DNA of 64,000 nucleotides from Lotus japonicus (GCF_012489685.1 NC_080042.1:45498066-45562065), one strand, 5' to 3'. Positions 1 to 12,964 are shown, counted from the first letter of the stretch. Notes: a model not told the origin generated them from the sequence alone. A program made the numbers and translations.

Positions 1-2441
1 TCTTGCTCTTTCTTCTTCCTTGTTTCTTCAATTGCAGCATAGAGCTGGTCTCTTAACTTCTGTTAATTTAATGCTTCTCTTCTTCTAAAGCGCTGGCTAG
101 CAGCTTCAACTCTTTGATCCTTTTCAGCAGTAAGGAAACCCATCATCACTGCAACTTGTTCAAGCATTCAAGTGCATAGACGATCCCAGTCTTCAGCAAC
201 CATGTCTGGTTTCTCACTGAGGTCAGTGCGACCATGCACGTTGCGAACCCTTATAGATGCTTCATGATTAAATAAGTTGATGCAATCAAGCAGGGTGTTT
301 GGTCCAAGATAGGTATAGGGAACGATTGAGAGATTGGTTTCAGGTGAGAAAGGATGATTACTACTAGTAGCTTCAGAGACAGCCTGAGGAGAACCAATAT
401 GCAGAGTCTGAGGTGCAGAGGTATTGGTCTCCGGGTTTGGATTAGAAGTTTTAGTCTCAGGATTTGGAGATTTGACTGAAAAGTGGTTTGAGATAGACTT
501 TTCATTCTGAGGAGGAGGAGAAAGAGGAGGAGGTGGTGGTACTGAAGTCAGATGGACCGCTTTGATTGGAAAATCAGGAGCAACCAGAGGTTTTGGTATG
601 GGTCCAGGATAGCGGTTTGGGCTTGGAACTCTTAGGTAATATTCAGGAATTTCTGAGAGCCTTTCACTTGCAACTTGAAAGAGTTTTCGAGTAGACTCAG
701 AGTTGTTGGATGGAGAGGAAATGGCAACATTGGTAGGAAAGGATACAAAAGGAGCATGAGAGAGAGGTTCTCTATTAGAGGGTTCTTGATTAGAATGATC
801 AGAGGGTTTTGGCTCAGAGTCAGACTTTTCAGTGGTTGGTGTCTCAAGAGCTTGTGTTTCAGAAGCTTGTGGATTGTATGGAAGTATAATGGGTGAGGTT
901 TGTTCAGAGGACTTGGGAGTTTGGAGCATTTTCCAGAGGGGTTCTTCCTCAATGGAAGGTTGAAAGAATGAAGGCCTAGGTGGTGAGATGTGAGAAGTTG
1001 ATTGATCAACTGGTGTGGGTTTAGGAAGAGGAGAAGGTAAGGTTATGGTAGCATCAGAGTTGAATTCAACAGGAATTGCATCAATCAAATTTAAATCATC
1101 TTCATCTGAAAGAACAACAAACTTACTTGAAGCTCTGGTTGCAGATTTGGTGACTCTGGTAGAAATTGCAGCTCTAGTAGGCTCCAGAGTTGGTTCCAGA
1201 TGAGTGACTCTGGTTGCAATTCTGACCTTCTTTGTCTTCTTCTGAGGTGGTGGTTCATCATCATCATCACCATCAAAGGGATCATTTGTCTCAGAGGTGT
1301 CATCTTGCTTCCTCTTGGTCTTCATCCACATCAATTTCAAAATCTTGCCTCTTCAGATCATCAAGATAGTACCAGATGGCCTATGGATCATCAGCCTTTG
1401 ACCAGAGAGGGTAGTCCTACAGAGGGACTCTTCTTTTCCTTACATCAGACTTTGTGGTAGCAGAGTCAGCTTCAAATTTTGTATCTATCAGGCCCATCCT
1501 CTTCATTGTTGTAGGAGTGAAGACATCACCAACAATAGTTGTTAGGTCTTCAGTGCATCTAGCCTTGGTCAGAGCCTTTATCAACTTGCTCTCAATGAAG
1601 AAATCAGATAGCAATCTGCCAAATGGAATGTATTTGATTGCAGACTTGGGTGAAGCAGTAGTTCTTGACTTTCTGATGCAGTCCTTGAGATAGGAGAACA
1701 GAAAGTAAGGAAGACAGACTTTGGTGTGTTCCTTGATGAAGTAAAGCAACACCTTCTGAGTGAAGTTGATATAGTCTGGAGAACTTCCATTTGGTCTTTG
1801 ATTGATGCAGTTCAGTAAGATCTTGTGCCAAATCCTCATATCAGGGTGAAGTTCCTTTGTTTTGCAATCATTTTTACCTGGTTTCCAGGTAGAGTATAGC
1901 GCCTTGTTGACCTTTTCTTTGGTTTTCGTCTTGACCTTTGATTCCTGTAACTGAAACATGTAACCATTACTGGTTTCTACACCCAGAAGCCTGGTAAAAG
2001 ATCTCTCGGTGATGATGATCCTCTTGCCCAGAACATAGGAAACCACTTGATACTCGTCACAATCAGTATGCTTCCAGAATTCCTTCACCAGCTTGTCATA
2101 GAATGGACTAGGTAGTCTATGAAAGTACCCTTCCCAGCCTTGAGCCTGCACTTCAGGACGAAGATCAACCTCATTTGCAGCAATGTTGTTGAGATCAAAA
2201 CGACATTCAACAAGAACTTGAAGTTCTTATGGAGGAAAACACAAGTAACTGTACAACCTCGTTGAGCTATTGCAATAACATCCCTAGTTTCTTGATTTTC
2301 CGCTTGAGTAGCCTCTGTGGATTTGGGACGAAGAACTGGACCGACTTGACCCGTTGCGAGACCCACTACCAAATTGGGGAACACTCTTCCATCAGCGGAA
2401 TCAGCCCTTTCAGCGGAATCAGCCCTTTCAGATCTAACCAT
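1..2441 (-). pseudogene. SIRE-L extra ORF (env-like position), broken and cut by the window edge
   Basis: This is the homologue of the extra ORF at 25904-28752. The likely start is the ATG at 2441, giving a product that begins MVRSERADS. The conserved N-terminal half (about 2441-1417) resembles the putative plant transposon protein domain found in many plant repeats. It includes the stretch around LLNCINQRPNGSSPDYINF and IKYIPFGRLLSDF. A Ser/Pro-rich middle follows (1340-168), then a helical tail running off the edge. Frameshifts near 2150 and 1415, an in-frame TAG near 1379 and a TGA at about 168 break it. I see no signal peptide or membrane segment, so env-like refers to position only. A (GA)n tract lies just upstream at about 2493-2513. 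Confidence 0.8.
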
Positions 2442-2891
2442 TGTGAAGAAGGTTGAAGGTTGAAGGTTTGGGTAGAAGAGGGATGAACATGAGAGAGAGA
2501 GAGAGAGAGAGAGTTTAACGAAGAAGATAAGGGCTTTACAATTAGGAGAGAGAAGCGAAAATAGAGAGTGGTGGAGAACGTGTGTGCGTAGTGGTTTAGA
2601 AAGTGACTGTTGTTGGTTGTAAAGCAAAAGTAAAATCAACGGCTAGAAATTAAAGACATGATTATGAACAGTTAATACACAAAACACACGGTGAAAAATA
2701 AGCACATCTACACTCATTACAACAGATTGTCCGGACAGGCACAAGGAACGAGGCATCAGAATAAACTGACACACGTTTGCTGTCTTGTCTTAGAGTAACC
2801 ACCAATGGGTACTCAACATCTGACAAAGTTACCTTCTGAACTAGACATCTTCTGATAAGGAAGCATCATAGTCAGAGGTTCTGATCCATCT
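2442..2891 (-). other. SIRE-L spacer between pol and the extra ORF
   Basis: This non-coding stretch lies between the RNase H stop and the extra-ORF start. It contains the (GA)n/(CT)n leader and sequence matching the equivalent spacer at 25461-25903 in SIRE-R. I see no other gene in it. Confidence 0.6.
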
Positions 2892-4332
2892 TCATACTGG
2901 ACAAAAGTCCATATTCAGATTTTTCAGTATAACATTAAATCTATCCTCTGCTAAGGGCTTTGTAAAGATATTTACCCATTGATGGTCAGTATCAACAAAC
3001 TTCAGAAGAAGTACGCCCTTCTGAACATAATCTCTAATAAAGTGATACTTTACCTTAATGTGTTTTACCCTTGAATGTAAGATTGGATTCTTATTGAGTA
3101 AGATTGCAGAAGTATTGTCATAGTAGATTGGGATGTTGCTCTCAAGGATTTGATAATCTTCTAATTGATGTTTCATCCAGAGCATCTGAGTACTGCAAAT
3201 AGCTGCTGAGATATATTCTGCCTCTGCAGTGGATAGTGCAATAGTAGACTGCCTCTTGCTTGCCCATGAGACTAAATTACTTCCCAGAAATTGACAATTT
3301 CCAGAAGTACTCTTCCTTTCAGTTCTATCTCCAGCATAATCAGCATCACAGTAGCCTGAAAGCTTATACTCTGATGTTTTCTTATACATCAAGCCAAGGT
3401 TAGTGGTACCTTTCAGATATCTGAGAATTCTCTTAACAGCAGTTAAGTGAGTTTCGCTCGGATCTGATTGGAATCGAGCACATAAATGTACACTAAACAG
3501 AATATCTGGCCTAGATGCAGTTAAGTATAGAAGTGAACCTATCATACCACGATAGAGCTTCTGACATACTTTTCCACTGCATCTTCTTTCTCCAGAATGC
3601 ATGTAGGATGCATAGGAGTCTAAGCAATCGTTGATTCTGTCATATTGAACTTCTTCAGAAGTTCCTTTGTGTACTTGCTCTGATGGATGTAAGTTGCTTC
3701 TGGTTTTTGATCAACTTGTATTCCTAGAAAGTACTTAAGTTCTCCCATCATACTCATTTCAAATTCAGCCTGCATCATCTCAGAAAATTCCTTGCAAAGA
3801 GATGGATTAGCATATCCAAATATAATATCATCAACATAAATTTGCACAATTAAGATATCATCTTTGTAAGTTTTGCAAAAGAGAGTTGTATCTACTTTAC
3901 CGCTTACAAACTCATTTTCCAGAAGGAATGAGCTTAGTCTCTCATACCATGCTCTGGGAGCTTGCTTCAAACCATAGAGAGATTTCTTCAATTTGAAAAC
4001 ATGGTCAGGGTTCTTCTCATCTTTAAAACCAGGAGGTTGGTGCACATACACTTCCTCTGAGATGTATTCATTCAGGAAGGCACTTTTAACATCCATCTGA
4101 TGAAGAATTATGTTGTGATTCACTGAGAATGTGATCAGCAGTCTGATAGCTTCCAATATTGCTACTGGAGCAAATGTTTCAGTATAATCTATTCCTTCTT
4201 TCTGACTATAGCCTTGAGGAACTAGCCTTGCTTTGTTTCTGACTACATCTCCTTTTTCATTCAGCTTGTTTCTGAAGACCCATTTGGTTCCAATGATGTG
4301 AGAACCTTGAGGTGTCTTGACCAGGTTCCAAA
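2892..4332 (-). pseudogene. SIRE-L pol, reverse transcriptase and RNase H part
   Basis: This is the 3' half of copia pol on the minus strand. The reverse transcriptase (4332-3620) shows YVDDIIFG, the catalytic box, and the preceding [17 protein letters not shown] motif. RNase H (3602-2892) shows CDADYAGD and [11 protein letters not shown]. The two ORFs are separated by an in-frame TAG at about 3620, where the sister copy has AKTP, followed by a small frameshift near 3590. The 5' part of the reverse transcriptase is missing because a gypsy-type LTR at 4333-7056 is inserted, with loss of adjoining pol sequence. Confidence 0.93.
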
Positions 4333-7056
4333 TGTAACGCCCCAATTTCTCAACTGAGGAATCACATTAAGTAACCTAACAAAGACTAAGGACTATTCTG
4401 CAATCCCTAAAATCCAAGGGTATTTTTTTTTGAAAATGACTAAATACCATAGGGTTGGAAACACATCATAACTTTATTTAAATAACCTGTTTCCCGATAT
4501 ACAGTAATAATAGTTTACAATACCATAAGTAAGGTTCAGAATAAACATGCGCACTTTAACAGTGGCGGAAGCAAGGCTTTAATAACAGAGTTCTCATATA
4601 GAAAAGGAGACTCAAACATAGTCCACAACAAGAGAAGCAAAGCTGCTTCTTACACCTCTACTCCACCGCCTACAACCCGATCTCCAACTCGAGCAACTAA
4701 GCTTCGGCGAGAGGATCTCCATCGCCTAATAGCGTTAAGCGCCCAAACAACAAGTAGCAAATAGAAAGGGTTAACTCCATGCAATTACCACGTAAAAAAA
4801 GGAAAAAGCATGCTATTCAGATTTAAGTGCATTTCATGGCACATAAACTAGCAACTTATTTCAAGATAGATGACGACATATATCCAACAAAATGAAATCA
4901 AATCAGATATTAAGAACCTCAACCATATAACATCAAATCAAATACCAACAACTTAAACTTAATCAGATATCAACAACGTAATAACATAGATTTAAAACAT
5001 ATAACAATAACCTCAACAAGTCTGATCAAATATCGACAAGATCAAATGTTAGTGCTCTAGAATGCAACTATATGCTGCTATCAAAATGGATCAATCAATA
5101 TCGTCTCTCAAGACGGTATAATGATAGGACCACACCTCCCCATCGCCTCTTATAGCGTCTCACAAGACGAGACAATCATAGGATCACACTCCTGACCGCC
5201 ACTTATAGCGTCTTTCAAGACGGGACAATCATAGGACCACACCTCCTGATCGCCACTTAGCGTCACAATGGACGGGACGGACCACACCTCCTCATCGCCA
5301 CTTTCACCTTAAGCCTTATATGCCAAGTCAGACAACAACTCCCAATCCAATAGTCAATTCAGAGTAACCACATGTTATTCATAATCACAACATTCGCACA
5401 AACACATCAAGCTCTACTGAGCGATGAAATAATAATTCAGTGCTGTAAAACATAACCATGTCCAATCCACTAGAAAGCAGTAATGACAGAAACCAGTAAA
5501 CGGCCGAAGCCTCTCAGAAAACGGAGACACACGTCTCAATAAGTTCACTCGGCCGAAGCCTCTAGAAAACATTTTTCCAGTTCAGCACAATAATCATAAT
5601 CCAATGTCAATCAATATAAACATCTTCATCTCAAACGCAGGCAGTGCGATAAAAGCATGCAAGACTCAAAGACGCGTTACAACTAAGTTACCCTTACCTT
5701 CGTGAGTAGAAGTTGTGCATGGAAATTGCGAACCTAGAACATGGAAACACAATCATCAACACAAGCCTCACTAGGAGCAACATGATCTAATAATACTAAT
5801 TGAAATCGTAAAGAAAGCTTTTAAAGCTTTAGAGTTCACATTTGGGCACGAAAGGACAACGGAGACTTCGTTCGCTAAAACTAGCATAACTCGAGCTACA
5901 GAACTCGGAATGACACGAAACCAACGCCAAAATTTCGACAATTGAAAGAGCTACGCAAGGTCTTGGGTCATACAGACCCAAAAAATATTTTTGGACCCAG
6001 TACCCTAACAAACAGGTTTCGGCCACTTTAGAAAATAGGGTTTCCGAACTTTTTCTTCGATCTAAATCAATTCCTAGGTGTTCTTAGGCGATATCTAGGC
6101 CAGGGAAACTCTCAGAAAAATTATCGGATCGAAAACTAGAACAGGGGTATTTTGGTCAAGATTTTTAGCTCGGAAACTCAAAATCGGAATTTCGAAAAAT
6201 AAATTGGATGAGGTCGATACCCACGACGTTTATGACAACTAATCCTACTGACGCTAAGCTCAGTCGAGAGTTTTTGATTCAAAAAGCGGAACCTCAGCAT
6301 AAAAATGGGTTTTTTAGCAGAATTGAAGTTCTGCGGTGATTCGGCGAGATTTAGCGAAATGTAATCCGCTAAACATGCTCTTGGGCATACAGGAAATAAG
6401 TTTAGACAGAGAAATCAAGTTATTTGGACAGTTTTACAAAAAGCTCAAAACTTTGAGCACAGAAAGACATAGAGAAAAGCGACAGAATTTACGATCAGAG
6501 GTAAGGAAAAGCATCAGTCCCTCGAGGCCTACGCGTAGCAACGAACAGAGCGACGATCAGACAAGAATCGGCGAAAATCACTTCTCCCCCTCTCTTCCTC
6601 CTTGCTCTTGGCCGTGTGTGTGTGTTGGTGGTGATGATATTTTTTTTTTTTTTTTTGATTTTTCAAGCTATTTATAGAAAATGGAAAACGCGGGAAAATG
6701 AATATTTCGCGATTCCGATTTTTCCTGCACATTCCTCTGTGAATTATAAGATAGAATCCGGCGACAGAATTTCAGAACTCAAAACATGTTTCTTTGAATT
6801 TAAGCAAACGATTCACTAACGGTGTTAATCGATTTAACCCGAAAAGTTACTTTTTGCAGTTGATGTCGGATGACAAAACTTCCTTCTGAAGAAAGGTCAA
6901 AAACATCGAAAGAAATGGGTGTAAGCGTGTGGAATCTTCATTTGAAGCTCCGAATAGAAAAAGTATTCATCAACTGTTTACTTAAAGGTTCTTGAGCTAT
7001 CAGGGATTCAGTTTCGGCAAACTTCCGAGAATCGAAATCGATCATTCGTACATTCC
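4333..7056 (+). mobile_element. Long gypsy-type LTR fragment inserted in SIRE-L pol
   Basis: The segment begins TGTAACGCCCC, like the solo LTR at 39072-42901 (TGTAACACCCC). It can be followed in the same order, including the GGCCGAAGCCTC segment, the TTTATGACAACTAATCC segment and the GGCAAACTTCCGA segment near the end. It lacks the last 340 or so bases present in the other copy and stops abruptly in pol sequence, so the right end is a deletion junction rather than a true LTR end. A tandem repeat at 5095-5300 replaces the 19-bp array of the other copy. A TATA-like TATTTATAG occurs at about 6668. I infer a Tekay/Del-like chromovirus origin from the LTR start only. The short ORFs inside look fortuitous. 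Confidence 0.8.
5095..5305 (+). repeat. Tandem repeat of about 54-57 bp, roughly 3.5 copies
   Basis: Successive copies share ATAGCGTCT, CAAGACG, GACAATCATAGGA, CCACACCTCCT and ATCGCC. The last copy is shortened. It lies in the same relative position of the LTR as the 19-bp array at 40104-40482 in the related solo LTR. Confidence 0.85.
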
Positions 7057-7068
7057 AAAATCAACTCC

Positions 7069-8635
7069 TTAGGATACCAATCCTTTAAGACTAAGCAGAG
7101 TCTCGTGAGAGGGTCTGAATGCTGATCTGGTTCTGACTGGTTCATCTTTGTTTCCCAAAATCAACTCCTTAGGGTGAGAGGCAATAATTCTGCTCTTCTT
7201 CTGAAGCTGTGAATCAGAGGGACCAACTTCCTCTGGAGAGTCTGCCTCTGGCTCAGCTTCCTCTGGAGCTTTGCCTTTATCAGAAACATTTATACTCATA
7301 TCTGCAAACTTTTCAACTAGCTTTGACTGATCAGAGTCAAGCTTATCATCAAATCTAACATGAATAGATTCCTCAATAGTTTTAGCATCAGTATTATAAA
7401 TTCTAAAGCCTTTAGAACGATCAGAGTAACCAAGTAATAGACATTTAGAAGATTTAGAATCAAACTTATGCAATCTATCCTTAGTATTCAGAACATAGCA
7501 AACACAACCAAAAGGATGAAAGTAAGAAATGTTGGTGCTTTATATTCTTCCACAATTCATAAGGAGTCTTATTCAGAGTTGGTCTGATAGAGGTCCTGTT
7601 CTGAATGTAACATGTTGTGTTTACTGCCTCAGCCCAGAAGTGTTTTGCCATGTCAGTTTCTTGAAGCATGGTTCTAGCCATCTCTTGAAGAGTTCTATTC
7701 TTCCTCTCAACAACACCATTTTGTTGAGGAGTTATAGGACAAGAGAAATCATGTGCAATTCCATAGGAATCAAACAGACTCTCAAACTTGTCATTCTCAA
7801 ACTCTCCACCATGATCACTTCTGACACGCACAATCCTGCAAGCCTTCTCGTTTTGCACTTGGGCAATAAAGGTAGAGAACACAGAATGAGACTCATCTTT
7901 GCGGGATAGAAATTTTACCCATGTCCCGCGGCTATAGTCGTCAACAATGACCATCTCATATCTCTTGCCACCTATAGACTCAGTTTTCACTGGTCCAAAA
8001 AGGTCGATATGCAGAAGTTCCAACGGCCTTGAGGTGCAAACAACATTCTTTGCCTCGAACGGGACTTTTGTAAATTTGCCTTTCTGACATGCTTCACAAA
8101 GAGCGTCTGAAGAGAACTTCAGAGTGGGTAAGCCCCTGACAAGGTCAAGCTTACTCAGCTGAGAAATATTTCTCATACTGGCATGCCCTAACCGTCTATG
8201 CCATACCCATTGCTCCTCATTAACAGAAAGAAGGCACTTTACATTCTGAGTTTCCAACTTAGATAATCTGATCTTATAAGTGTTGTTCCTCCTCTTGTTG
8301 TTAAACAGAACAGAGCCATCGATCTGACTTACAGCCCTGCATGACTTTTGATTGAAAATAACATCATAACGCTTGTCAGCTAATTGACTTATTGACAATA
8401 AGTTGTGAGTTAAACCATCTACCAACAGAATATCAATGCATGAACTATTATCAACACCAATAGTACCAGAACCAACAATTTTACCCTTCTCGTTGCCACC
8501 AAAGCCAACTTCGCCTCCAAGCTTAAGTTTTAGCTCTTGGAATATACGCATTTCTCCCGTCATGTGACGTGAGCATCCACTGTCCAGATACCATGATTGG
8601 TGTTTCAGTGGAGCGATCAAGGATATCTGCAACAT
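7069..8635 (-). pseudogene. SIRE-L pol, protease and integrase part
   Basis: From 8635 downwards the frame encodes the copia protease (WYLDSGCSRHMTG), the integrase zinc finger (HRRLGHAS...C..C) and the DDE core ([29 protein letters not shown]). A one-base shift near 7535 ends the first ORF. The integrase C-terminal region ([13 protein letters not shown]) and the acidic linker continue in another frame from 7473 to 7069. The reading then ends where the inserted LTR joins. The protease frame overlaps the end of the gag frame by about 113 bases, as in SIRE-R. Confidence 0.93.
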
Positions 8636-10422
8636 AGATAATCTTATCCTTAGGTACCCGTTTTCTGGGTCCTTTCTTGTAAGTTACCTCAGAGGTTCTG
8701 ACAACCTTGGGTTTCTCAAGATGATAATGTAAAGGAATTTGAGCATGATATTTAGACATAGAGAAAGTTCTCTTTTTGAGAGGGGGGTCAGCAACTTTAA
8801 CAGGCAATGGTTCAGGCAATATAGTACCAGAGGGCACAAAATGTTTATACAGAGGATTAGCCTTAGGCATAGGAGGCTCATTTCTACTGGGTCTAGAATA
8901 TCCAATGCCATACATTCCATTTCTGCTTACGCCATAGATCATTGAAGCCATCAAGCTTCTGTCTACGCTTTTGGCTAGGAATCTTTGAAAAGATTTTTCA
9001 TATTTAGATTCATTCTTAATATCAGAGGCATCAAAAGCAAGAACTTCTTCTAACTTAACATTATGGTTTTTGAGCACAGAGTTAGAGTTTACTAAAGCAT
9101 GATTATTCTCTTTTAACTCAGAAATAATTTTCTCATGTCCAGTAGAAGTCTTAGAAATAGCAGAGAGATCCTTTTTCAACTTTTTATGCTTAGTCAGGAG
9201 AGAGTTATATTTATCCATGATTTCAGACAAAGCACATTTAAGTTCAGAGGTTGAGAAAGAAGCGAATACCTCATTTTCATCGTTAGAGTTTGGATCTCCC
9301 TTTGATGCAGATTCAGAGTTAGTTGCTTCTTTTGACTCTGCTTCCTTGTCCTTAACAATAGCCATGAGTCCTTCAACAACTTCTCCATCAGAGTCAACAT
9401 CCTCTGACTCTGATTCATCAAAAGTCACCATGAGACCTTTCTTAGCTTTGGAATGCTTCTTTGGCTTCTTGTCCTTTTTCAGCTTTGGACAATCACTCTT
9501 GTAGGGCCCTGGTTCTTTGCATTCAAAACATGTGACTTCCTTTGATGAAGACTTCTTCTGACCAGATGAGGATTCATGCTTTCCTTTAGCCTTTCCAGAG
9601 CCTCTGTACTTGCTCTGCCTGTGCTTCCAGATGCGGTTGAGCTTTCTGGAGATCAAGGTTAGCTCATCTTCATCAGAATCTTCAGAGGTTTCTTCAGATT
9701 CTTCTGCTTCAGCTTGGAGAGCTTTAGCCTTTTCAGATTTGGATTTCAAGGCTATAGACTTCTTCTTCTGATCCTGATGTTCAGTACACTTCAGTTCATG
9801 ACACATCAGTATGCTTATGAGTTCTTCCAAACTCATCTGCTCAACATCTCTTGTGAGCTCCAAGGAAGTTATCAAAGGCATCCAGCTTTTAGGAAGACCT
9901 CTAAGGATCCTCATGACATGATCAGCAGTGGTGTAGCTTTTATTGAGGGGTCTTATTCTAGCAATGAGCAACTGAAATCTGGAAAACATATCCTCAATGG
10001 ACTCACTTGGTTCCATTTGGAAGGATTCATACTTCCTGATCAAACACAACGCCTTTGATTCTTTCACCTTCTTGTTTCCTTCATGGGTCATCTTCAAGGA
10101 GTCAAAGATACCCTTAGCATACACTCACGATCTGTTATCTTTTGGTATTCTTCATAGGAAATAGCACTGAGAAGAATAGTTCTAGCTTTGTGATGCAGCG
10201 AGTAAAGCTTCTTCTGCTCAGCAGTCATCTCTGTTCTGGAGATCTTCTTGTCATCATCATCAACTGGACGCTCGTAGCCATCCACTATGATATCCCAGAG
10301 ATCTGCATCAAAGCCCAGAAAAAACTTTCGATTCTGTCTTTCCAGTACTCAAACCTTTGACCATCAAACATAGGACGCTTTGCACTGTAAACATCTTTTT
10401 GCGCTTCACTGGTGGTAGCCAT
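8523..10422 (-). pseudogene. SIRE-L gag
   Basis: The start codon at 10422 opens a product beginning MATTSEAQKD, matching MAATTNETQRD of SIRE-R. It is a UBN2-type copia Gag with a Lys/Glu-rich middle and one zinc knuckle near 9510. A lost T in a T-run near 10333 and a second shift near 10117 break the frame. The zinc knuckle reads CFECKEPGPYKSDC, so the metal-binding His of the CX2CX4HX4C pattern has become Pro (SIRE-R keeps His). This fits a decayed copy. Confidence 0.92.
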
Positions 10423-10481
10423 CTCAGTTTTTCACACCGACGGATCACTGAACACTGTTAGGTGTGGTAATCAGAACTTGC

Positions 10482-10493
10482 GCTCTGATACCA
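10482..10493 (-). other. SIRE-L primer binding site for initiator tRNA-Met
   Basis: The reverse complement reads TGGTATCAGAGC, the usual plant copia primer site. It lies two bases inside the 5' LTR end. Here it is intact, whereas SIRE-R has TAG in place of TGG. Confidence 0.92.
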
Positions 10494-10495
10494 AT

Positions 10496-11664
10496 TGAAG
10501 GTATGAAAAACGATAGAAAGGGGAGTTTGAATAGCGTTTTCAAACTAAAACTTTTCCCACTTAAGATTTTAACAAATCTCTTCAAACACAGAAGATAAAA
10601 GTGCTAAGATATGAGTTGAGGAAAGCACACAATGATTTTTATCCTGGTTCACTTGATAAATCCCTCAAGCTAATCCAGTCCACCCGTTAAGGTGATTTCT
10701 TCCTTCTTAGAATGAAGGCAATCCACTAATCAGAGTTTGTTACAACTGCACTTGCAACCTGCAAAGTGACTAACAATACAATGACTTAGCTATCACTAAG
10801 ATTCACTCTCTTAGTCTTCTCAAGGATCTAACCAACCTTGGTCTCCTTAAGGAAAAAACAAACAACTGTTTGAGAGTTTGGGTTTACAAAGAATTGCTTC
10901 TCAGAAAGCTAAAGTAAACACAATAAGAACAGTTTGAAGAAAGATTGCTAAGAGAATATTTGAATATTGCTTGAGCTTGAACAAAGTTTCTTAGCGGCAT
11001 CTTTCATCTTCAGCCTCTTTATATACTCCAAGGATTAGGGTTTAGACGTTGCATGGAATGCTACCGTTGGAGGGCAGATCTGGGATTTCCAGGTTCTGAT
11101 GTGGCTGAACACGTTAGGTAAGGTCGTCAGGAATAGTACAGTTGCTTTTGTACTTGGATAGCGACTTGACCTTTAACCTAGATGACTTCTGATCAGAGCG
11201 ACGCTTCATGTTGGAATTTGTGAAGCTTGGTGATCAAAGTCAGAGGGAAGCTTGGATCCTCTAACCTTTGTAACTTCTGCTTCTGGACTCAGAGGAGAAG
11301 TACTTGGTCTTCAGAGCCAGCTTACTCTTGGACTTCAGAGTCTTCACTTCTCAGCTTCTGGACCTTTAGAGCTTCTGGTCTTCAGAACTTCAAGTGATCT
11401 GAATCCATATCAGAGCTTAACTATCTTCAGATCTTCTGAATCTTATTCTACTGTTCAGATTGAACATAGTGAGTGCGAAAGCGTTGCGTAGGTTACTCTT
11501 TGAGCAAAGTGCTTCTGATTTATGTGTAATTAGACCAGAGTCAGAGCCTGTCATTTAAACACTCAGAAAACAACGTTAGAGTACCATAATTGTTCATACA
11601 TAATAGTTAACATGTAATCATCAAAACATAGAGTTGTACTACATGATCAAAACTTGATCTTACA
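10496..11664 (-). repeat. SIRE-L 5' LTR (1169 bp)
   Basis: On the minus strand the LTR starts TGTAAGATCAAG (ending at 11664) and finishes CATACCTTCA (10496). These are the same termini as the two 1223-bp LTRs of SIRE-R, although the middle is clearly diverged and about 54 bp shorter. A TATA box (TATATAAAG in reverse complement) lies near 11019-11027. The short ORFs inside are not genes. Confidence 0.93.
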
Positions 11665-12554
11665 CCGTGTATTATCTAGAAATATATCAGGTACATCTGC
11701 TGAAGAAGATTTGATTTGGTTTAAATGGTAGAAGATTATATCTTTTTATGTTCAAATCTTATCAAAATAAGATTTGGTACTGGTTTAAAAAGATTTGTTC
11801 CAGATTTAGTCTGAGGTGGTTGTTTTATTATGTGAACAAATCTGGTGAAGAGAGATTTGTTTCTATTTTAGCTTGTGGAGAAAATATGTTTGTGATCAAG
11901 TCTTTAACAAGATTTGTTCCATAGCTTATGGACTCTGGTTTTGCAAGCTCATTGAAGATTAGAGGCTGTTGAAGAATTGTTATTAAGAAGATCTAACCCT
12001 AGCCGCTCAAGGGTGGATTTTGCGTTGTGTTGCTTGAGCAAGAGCGTGTGTTTTAGGGTTTGTTTCTCTTCGAGTCCACTGTTATTTTGTACACCACTCT
12101 ACTACCTCCATTGATGATCATATGGCATAGAGTTGGTTTGTTTTAGTTGAGTTGTAATCTCTTCAAACATGTGTTGCTTATTGTAAGTTCAATCATTGTG
12201 GCAGTGATTGTGAGAGAAAGTGAGAGGGGGGTCTCATACTTAGGGGGGGACCTAAGTAATAAGCCATTGGTAGGAATAGGTAGAAAGGCTGTGAACAAGG
12301 GTTGTTCAATTATGTCCTTTTTGTACTTGATTCTCTATAATAATGGATTATCTTTCTCGGGCCAAAGCCCTCCAGATGTAGGTGATGTTGCACCGAACTG
12401 GGTTACCAATTCTCTATGTTCTTCTTTATTGATTTACTGTTGTTGGTTTGTTATTTCTACTGTATTGATTGTTGTGGCTTAATTCTTGTACGTTATACAC
12501 GTTGTCCTGGACATTGTGTTCGACATCTGTCCTGAACGAGAACCGGAATTTCAA
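11665..12554 (+). repeat. Remnant of an older copia LTR hosting SIRE-L
   Basis: Sequence such as AAATATATCAGG, repeated GAAGATTTG words, a TCTCTTCGAGTCC region and ACCGAACTGGGTTA looks like the U3 to U5 part of a legume copia LTR. It ends GGAATTTCA, followed by ATATGGTA, a weak primer-site match. SIRE-L appears to have inserted in it. No ORF here is convincing. The assignment is by general resemblance and the left boundary is out of view. Confidence 0.4.
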
Positions 12555-12959
12555 TATGGTAGAAACTTAATCTTTATAATTGATTCATTTATCAATTGTT
12601 TAACTAGGATGACTATTGCATTGCTGGTGTTGTTACAAACTTATGTAAATTCGTCTAGTTTTGTCGCCCAACAAACATATAATCTCAACAATGTGGACAT
12701 ATATGAATCGCTTAAAGATATGTCGCAACATCTTTCACTAATCAACTTCCATGTTTATTTATTCAGAATTTTTGTATCATAGTGAAATTAGAAAATGTAT
12801 TTTTGCACTAAAAATTTATATTTTAAAGGGTCAGGTCATTTGTAACACAATAGTTATGATTTCTCTAAATTTTTATATCGTGTGCATAATAGATGCATAT
12901 GTCAGAGTATGACTAAATTAAATTCCAACCAAATTTTAGTATAGAGAAAACTAACATTC
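12555..12959. other. AT-rich DNA with no recognised feature
   Basis: This follows the possible copia LTR remnant and ends at the AACTT duplication of the next element. It may be leader sequence of that older copia element. A 98-codon ORF (12486-12782) has no recognisable motif. Confidence 0.4.
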
Positions 12960-12964
12960 AACTT

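Larger units (their letters stand above)
1..11664 (-). mobile_element. SIRE-L: Sirevirus-type Ty1/copia retrotransposon, partial
   Basis: Read on the minus strand, the order is 5' LTR, Met-tRNA primer site, gag with a zinc knuckle, protease, integrase, reverse transcriptase, RNase H, then an extra ORF. This is Ty1/copia order with the extra downstream ORF typical of Sireviruses. The left edge of the window cuts the element inside the extra ORF, so its 3' LTR is not visible. Every coding region has frameshifts or stops, so it is dead. It is the same family as the much fresher element at 19119-31384. The five bases beyond its LTR (CCGTG, 11665-11669) are the expected duplication, but the partner lies outside the window. 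Confidence 0.93.

Noticed and set aside
6336..6819. ORFs of 113 and 67 codons in the 4333-7056 LTR
   Set aside because: They cross poly-T, show no motif and are not conserved in the related LTR at 39072-42901.
12147..12782. Hydrophobic ORFs of 98-111 codons as membrane protein genes
   Set aside because: T-rich sequence in a copia LTR/leader remnant gives hydrophobic codons by composition. No start context or family supports them.
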